This document shows, one piece after another, positions 38,239-40,770 of a DNA stretch of 40,770 nucleotides. The DNA is from a virus. The DNA lies in IMG/VR virus record IMGVR_UViG_3300025526_000005, positions 1-40,770 of that record, one strand, 5' to 3'. The translations under genes were made by a program, and so were the position numbers. Below the pieces are notes generated by a model. That model was not told the DNA's origin and ran no database searches. It saw only the letters and a list, made by a program, of their open reading frames with translations. How positions within the stretch are numbered: the stretch's first letter is position 1; every line of letters begins with the position of its first letter.

Positions 38239-39816
38239 ATGCAATTTATACGTCCAAAAACCTTCACCGAAGCCGCCACTAAACTCGGCGCCCGAAGCGT
38301 CATTGGCTCCAAACTGACCAGCGAGCAATGGTCTCGCGTCCCATTAGCCCTCCGCGAACGCGGTTTTTTCTCCGCGCGCATCACCTCCGCACGCTTCCTG
38401 CAAAGCGCCCGTAACAGCCTTGCGGACTACGGCGAATCCGCCTTCGAAACCCTGCCCAACGGCCAAACCGCCCTCAAGACCGGTAGCCGCGCTGACTTCA
38501 TCAAACAATTTCAGGATTTCGCTCTGTCCAACGGCCTCGGATCGCTCGATACCGGGGGGGAAGCTCCGCGCGTCCCGAACGACCTCACCAACATCGCCTC
38601 GGAACGCCGCCTCGGCCTCATCTTCGACACCCCAACGCGCCAGGCCAATGACTACGGCTACGCCAAGCAAGGCTGGGACCCGGACGTGCTCGATGCCTTC
38701 CCCGCGCAACGCTTCATCCGGGTCAAACCGGCCAAAGAACCGCGCGATATGCACCAGCATCACGAAGGGGAAGTGCATCTCAAGAGCGACAATGCTTTCT
38801 GGATCGGCCTGAACCAGGATTTCGGCGTCCCCTGGGGTCCCTGGGGTTGGGGTTGCGGCCACGACGTGGAAGATGTCGATCGCGCAGAAGCCGAACGCCT
38901 CGGACTGATCAAGCCCGGCGAAGCCGTAAAATCCCCCGAACTCGATTTCAACGAGCGACTGCAAGCCAGCGTCGAGAACCTCGATCCTGACATGCAGCGT
39001 TCCCTCCAAAATATCTTCGGCGACCAGGTCACCATCGAGAACAACACCGCCCGCTGGTCCAGCGATCTCTCCCCAAGCCTTCCCGCGCCGCCGGCGGTGA
39101 CACCAGAACCGATTCCCGCTCCCGCGCGCGTGCCGGAACCGGACGCACGTCCGATTGCCGAACCCACGGCCCCGCGCCGCCCGGTCTCGCAAGCCTTGGC
39201 CATCGTTCGCCGACACCCCGAAGCCATCCGTGTGGCCATACGCCTGATCGATCTGGTTCACGACGATGGCGTTTTGCCGCGCATTCCGGTGGACGGTTCG
39301 ACCCCCGGCCACGCGGCCGGAGTCCTGGAACTTCATCACCAATCCAAGCGCGCCCTCCGGATCGGCGTTCGCCAAACCGTTCACGAGCATATCACCCTTT
39401 TCCACGAAGTCGGGCACTTGATCGACAATGAAGCCCTCGGATCGCCGGGATCTCTGGCCAGCAAAGCAATCCATCCCGATCTCGCGGAATGGCGCGACGC
39501 CGTTCGTTCCTCCAACATTGTCCAGGCTCTGGGGGCCGCGCCTCAAAGTCGCGGGACTCGCTACTTGCTCCAACAACACGAACTCTGGGCGCGCTCCTAC
39601 GCTCAATGGATCGTTCGGAGGGCCTTGGCCTCAGAAGCCGTTTCGTCGGAAGTGAAGCAGACCCTCCGCATCGGCCTTGCGGACTACCTGCACCGCCCCT
39701 TCCAGGGCGGTCACTGGACCGATGAAGAGTTCGCGCCAATCGCGATAGCCATCGAACGCCTGTTCGAGAAGAAGGGCTGGTTGCCGAGCGCTTTTGGCAC
39801 TACCTTGCCCCTATGA
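38239..39816 (+). CDS. MuF minor head protein fused to an HEVGH zincin-like domain
   Basis: 525 residues, ATG two bases after the previous stop. Residues ~25-250 form a MuF (Mu gpF/SPP1 gp7) minor capsid domain: VPLALRERGFFSARITSARF, NIASERRLGLIFDTPTRQA, DAFPAQRFIRV, EPRDMHQHH, WGWGCGHDV. A Pro-rich linker (~278-315) follows. The C-terminal ~210 residues hold LFHEVGHLID (zinc ligands H389, H393, catalytic E390) and a possible third ligand E448 in QQHELWARSYAQW. MuF proteins are injected with phage DNA and often carry C-terminal effector domains, so this may be a virion-delivered peptidase toxin. It stands on the other strand, far from the portal. A degenerate palindromic element encodes EAPRVP (38553-38576). 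Confidence 0.85.
   Translation: MQFIRPKTFTEAATKLGARSVIGSKLTSEQWSRVPLALRERGFFSARITSARFLQSARNSLADYGESAFETLPNGQTALKTGSRADFIKQFQDFALSNGLGSLDTGGEAPRVPNDLTNIASERRLGLIFDTPTRQANDYGYAKQGWDPDVLDAFPAQRFIRVKPAKEPRDMHQHHEGEVHLKSDNAFWIGLNQDFGVPWGPWGWGCGHDVEDVDRAEAERLGLIKPGEAVKSPELDFNERLQASVENLDPDMQRSLQNIFGDQVTIENNTARWSSDLSPSLPAPPAVTPEPIPAPARVPEPDARPIAEPTAPRRPVSQALAIVRRHPEAIRVAIRLIDLVHDDGVLPRIPVDGSTPGHAAGVLELHHQSKRALRIGVRQTVHEHITLFHEVGHLIDNEALGSPGSLASKAIHPDLAEWRDAVRSSNIVQALGAAPQSRGTRYLLQQHELWARSYAQWIVRRALASEAVSSEVKQTLRIGLADYLHRPFQGGHWTDEEFAPIAIAIERLFEKKGWLPSAFGTTLPL
38553..38576 (+). repeat. Dispersed palindromic element, degenerate copy (MuF)
   Basis: About 18 of 24 bases match the core (best in AGCTCCGCG and GTCCC). 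Codes for EAPRVP in the MuF domain, same frame as the gemA and muA 3' copies. Confidence 0.45.
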
Positions 39817-39950
39817 AGATCGACCCTTCTGAAGACCCGGAAACGCTTCCCACCGCCCAGCCCGATGTCTTCGTCGTCAATCCAGACGGCACGCGCACCG
39901 AGGTGGAAAGCCCCTCGATCTTCGACGCTCCCCAAGAGTCACCTAAATGA
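39813..39950 (+). CDS. Small acidic protein after MuF-zincin
   Basis: 45 residues, ATG overlapping the MuF stop and its own stop overlapping the next ATG (ATGA both sides), which makes it credible despite its size. Very acidic and Pro/Ser-rich (MKIDPSEDPETLPTAQPDV, SPSIFDAPQES), no hydrophobic core, probably disordered. As the gene after a possible toxin it could be a small inhibitor or chaperone; this is speculation. Confidence 0.55.
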   Translation: MKIDPSEDPETLPTAQPDVFVVNPDGTRTEVESPSIFDAPQESPK

Positions 39951-40399
39951 AGTCCGACCCGCGCTGGATCTCTAACCCCAGCGATCATGCCTCAGCTCTC
40001 AAAGCTCTGGAGGGACGCACCTGTCCTGTTTGCGGCTCAAACCTTTTGCGGGCCATCATACATCCCACCGCGCGCGTCTGGGACGCTCACTGCAACAACT
40101 GCGGCTCCAAGATCCCAGTTGTCGTGATCCTGAATCGGGAAGAGTGGATTAGATCCGCATCACTACCTGCCCCGGTGATCGCCTTAACCCCTCACGCCAT
40201 CGGCCCTTTGCCACCCCACGACATGGCCGCCGTTATGGAAGCCAATCGCCGCGCCGCCCTGTCCGGTGACACCAAGACCCTGGAATCCTTCACCCGCTTC
40301 GGCATCACCCTCGAAGAACTCAAAACCCTTTCCGCCGAGGTCCTGGCCGATCGCACAACCGAATCCTTCCTGAAGCCCAAGAGGTTGAAGTCCGCATGA
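39947..40399 (+). CDS. Zinc-ribbon protein
   Basis: 150 residues, ATG overlapping the preceding stop. An N-terminal zinc ribbon has CPVCGSNLL (C26, C29) and CNNCGSK (C49, C52). The C-terminal half is helical (AAVMEANRRAALSGDTKTL, FGITLEELKTLSAEVLADR). No enzyme motif. Could be a DNA- or RNA-binding regulator, or part of the MuF cassette. Confidence 0.65.
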   Translation: MKSDPRWISNPSDHASALKALEGRTCPVCGSNLLRAIIHPTARVWDAHCNNCGSKIPVVVILNREEWIRSASLPAPVIALTPHAIGPLPPHDMAAVMEANRRAALSGDTKTLESFTRFGITLEELKTLSAEVLADRTTESFLKPKRLKSA

Positions 40400-40602
40400 T
40401 GCCCGGAGATCCCGACGACCAGGACCTGAACCGCGAAGCAAACCTCGGTGCGTCTCTCGCCGTCGACCTGATCCGCCACATCGCCAGGATGCACGCCACA
40501 GGCCTCACTTACAACGTCGTCGTCTCAGGCATTGAATACACGATCACCGTCGAAAAACTCGGTCCCACCAACAAAGCCGACACATCGATTGCAGTAGGGT
40601 AG
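40396..40602 (+). CDS. Small terminal protein
   Basis: 68 residues, ATG overlapping the zinc-ribbon gene's stop (ATGATG). An acidic start (MMPGDPDDQDLNREANLGAS) precedes a short beta part (TYNVVVSGIEYTITVEKLG). The last gene of the rightward operon, it ends about ten bases before the right-end repeats begin (40596-40612 hairpin). Function unknown. Confidence 0.55.
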   Translation: MMPGDPDDQDLNREANLGASLAVDLIRHIARMHATGLTYNVVVSGIEYTITVEKLGPTNKADTSIAVG

Positions 40603-40729
40603 CGCCGACCCTTTTCAAACTTTCCGCTGAGGCCTTTACAAACTTTCCACACGCGGTTTAGGCGAAACGAGTCAGAAGTAGCTGATCTTCAGCCTCCTTC
40701 AGCGAAATAAGGGCTATTTCAATCTTTCC
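40596..40729. repeat. Right-end transposase-binding repeats (attR-like)
   Basis: Inverted copies of the left-end unit: GACCCTTTTCAAACTTTCC at 40607-40625 is the exact complement of the 31-49 copy. A second copy (GGCCTTTACAAACTTTCC, 40631-40648) ends 23 bp on, and a weaker one (GGGCTATTTCAATCTTTCC, 40711-40729) is outermost. The outermost right copy and the cut left copy at base 1 share TTGAAAT on the strand where they match, as expected for a pair of terminal sites. AGGGT (40596-40600) also pairs with ACCCT (40608-40612). The right terminus is probably within the last ~40 bases or just beyond. Confidence 0.75.
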
Positions 40730-40770
40730 ACTCGGTCTCACTGATCCTACTCCTCTCCCCACCCTCCACA

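Noticed and set aside
38344-39606. Minus-strand open frame of 420 codons opposite MuF
   Set aside because: Opposite frame of a gene with clear MuF and HEVGH motifs; no start signal.
40011-40028. GGAGGGACGCACCTGTCC looked like another palindromic element
   Set aside because: Only the first ten bases agree; the rest codes for the zinc-ribbon CPVC and is conserved for that reason.

Overview
The window is almost certainly one nearly complete Mu-like transposable phage (prophage) of about 40.7 kb. It carries a MuA-type DDE transposase with its MuB/TniB-type AAA+ partner, Gam, a GemA-like protein, a LexA-type repressor, and a Mu-type head module (small and large terminase, gp29-type portal, gpG, gpI-type protease, gp36/gp37-type proteins, MuF minor head protein). 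Related repeats in inverted orientation lie at the two window edges and look like transposase-binding ends. The left edge cuts the outermost left repeat, so a few phage bases are probably missing there. The host is most likely a high-GC member of Verrucomicrobiota or a relative. That is an inference from the style of the MuF and head proteins and from short GC-rich palindromes scattered inside genes; nothing here proves it.

Layout. Bases 1-110: left-end repeats. 105-23481, minus strand: one long, tightly overlapping late operon. Read in transcription order it holds two or three membrane proteins (lysis candidates), a secreted-looking protein, small proteins, two fibre or beta-helix proteins with Sec signal peptides, TerS, TerL, a lipoprotein-like ORF, portal, gpG, a fused zinc-ribbon/protease/scaffold/major capsid protein, head-completion proteins, a pectate-lyase-like tailspike, tail proteins, a short tape measure, a 1219-residue tail protein and a cysteine-rich protein. 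23482-23873: a gene-free control region with four regularly built palindromes (AGGGTN-N14-GACCCT). 23874-24179, plus: a helix-turn-helix protein, the candidate late activator. 24176-25656, minus: the repressor and a membrane coiled-coil protein coupled to it. 25657-25751: operators with GTTAAT/GTTCAT half-sites.

25752-40602, plus strand: the early and middle operon. It runs from a Ner/Cro-like 58-residue protein and a ParB-like protein through the transposase and MuB to small early genes, Gam, a DnaA-domain-IV-like protein and GemA. It continues with a C5 cytosine methyltransferase, a family-X polymerase-like nucleotidyltransferase, a Dam-type adenine methyltransferase and an ASCH protein, then a membrane protein. 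It ends with a MuF head protein fused to an HEVGH zincin-like domain and three small genes. Bases 40596-40729 hold the right-end repeats.

Unusual points. The genome is divergent from a central switch, whereas Mu itself is read in one direction. MuF is separated from the other head genes by more than 20 kb and lies on the other strand. Protease, scaffold and capsid are one polypeptide. The transposase has Glu where the second catalytic Asp is expected. No Mu-type contractile sheath or baseplate gene and no endolysin could be recognised. Replication and head are therefore Mu-like, while tail and lysis are not.
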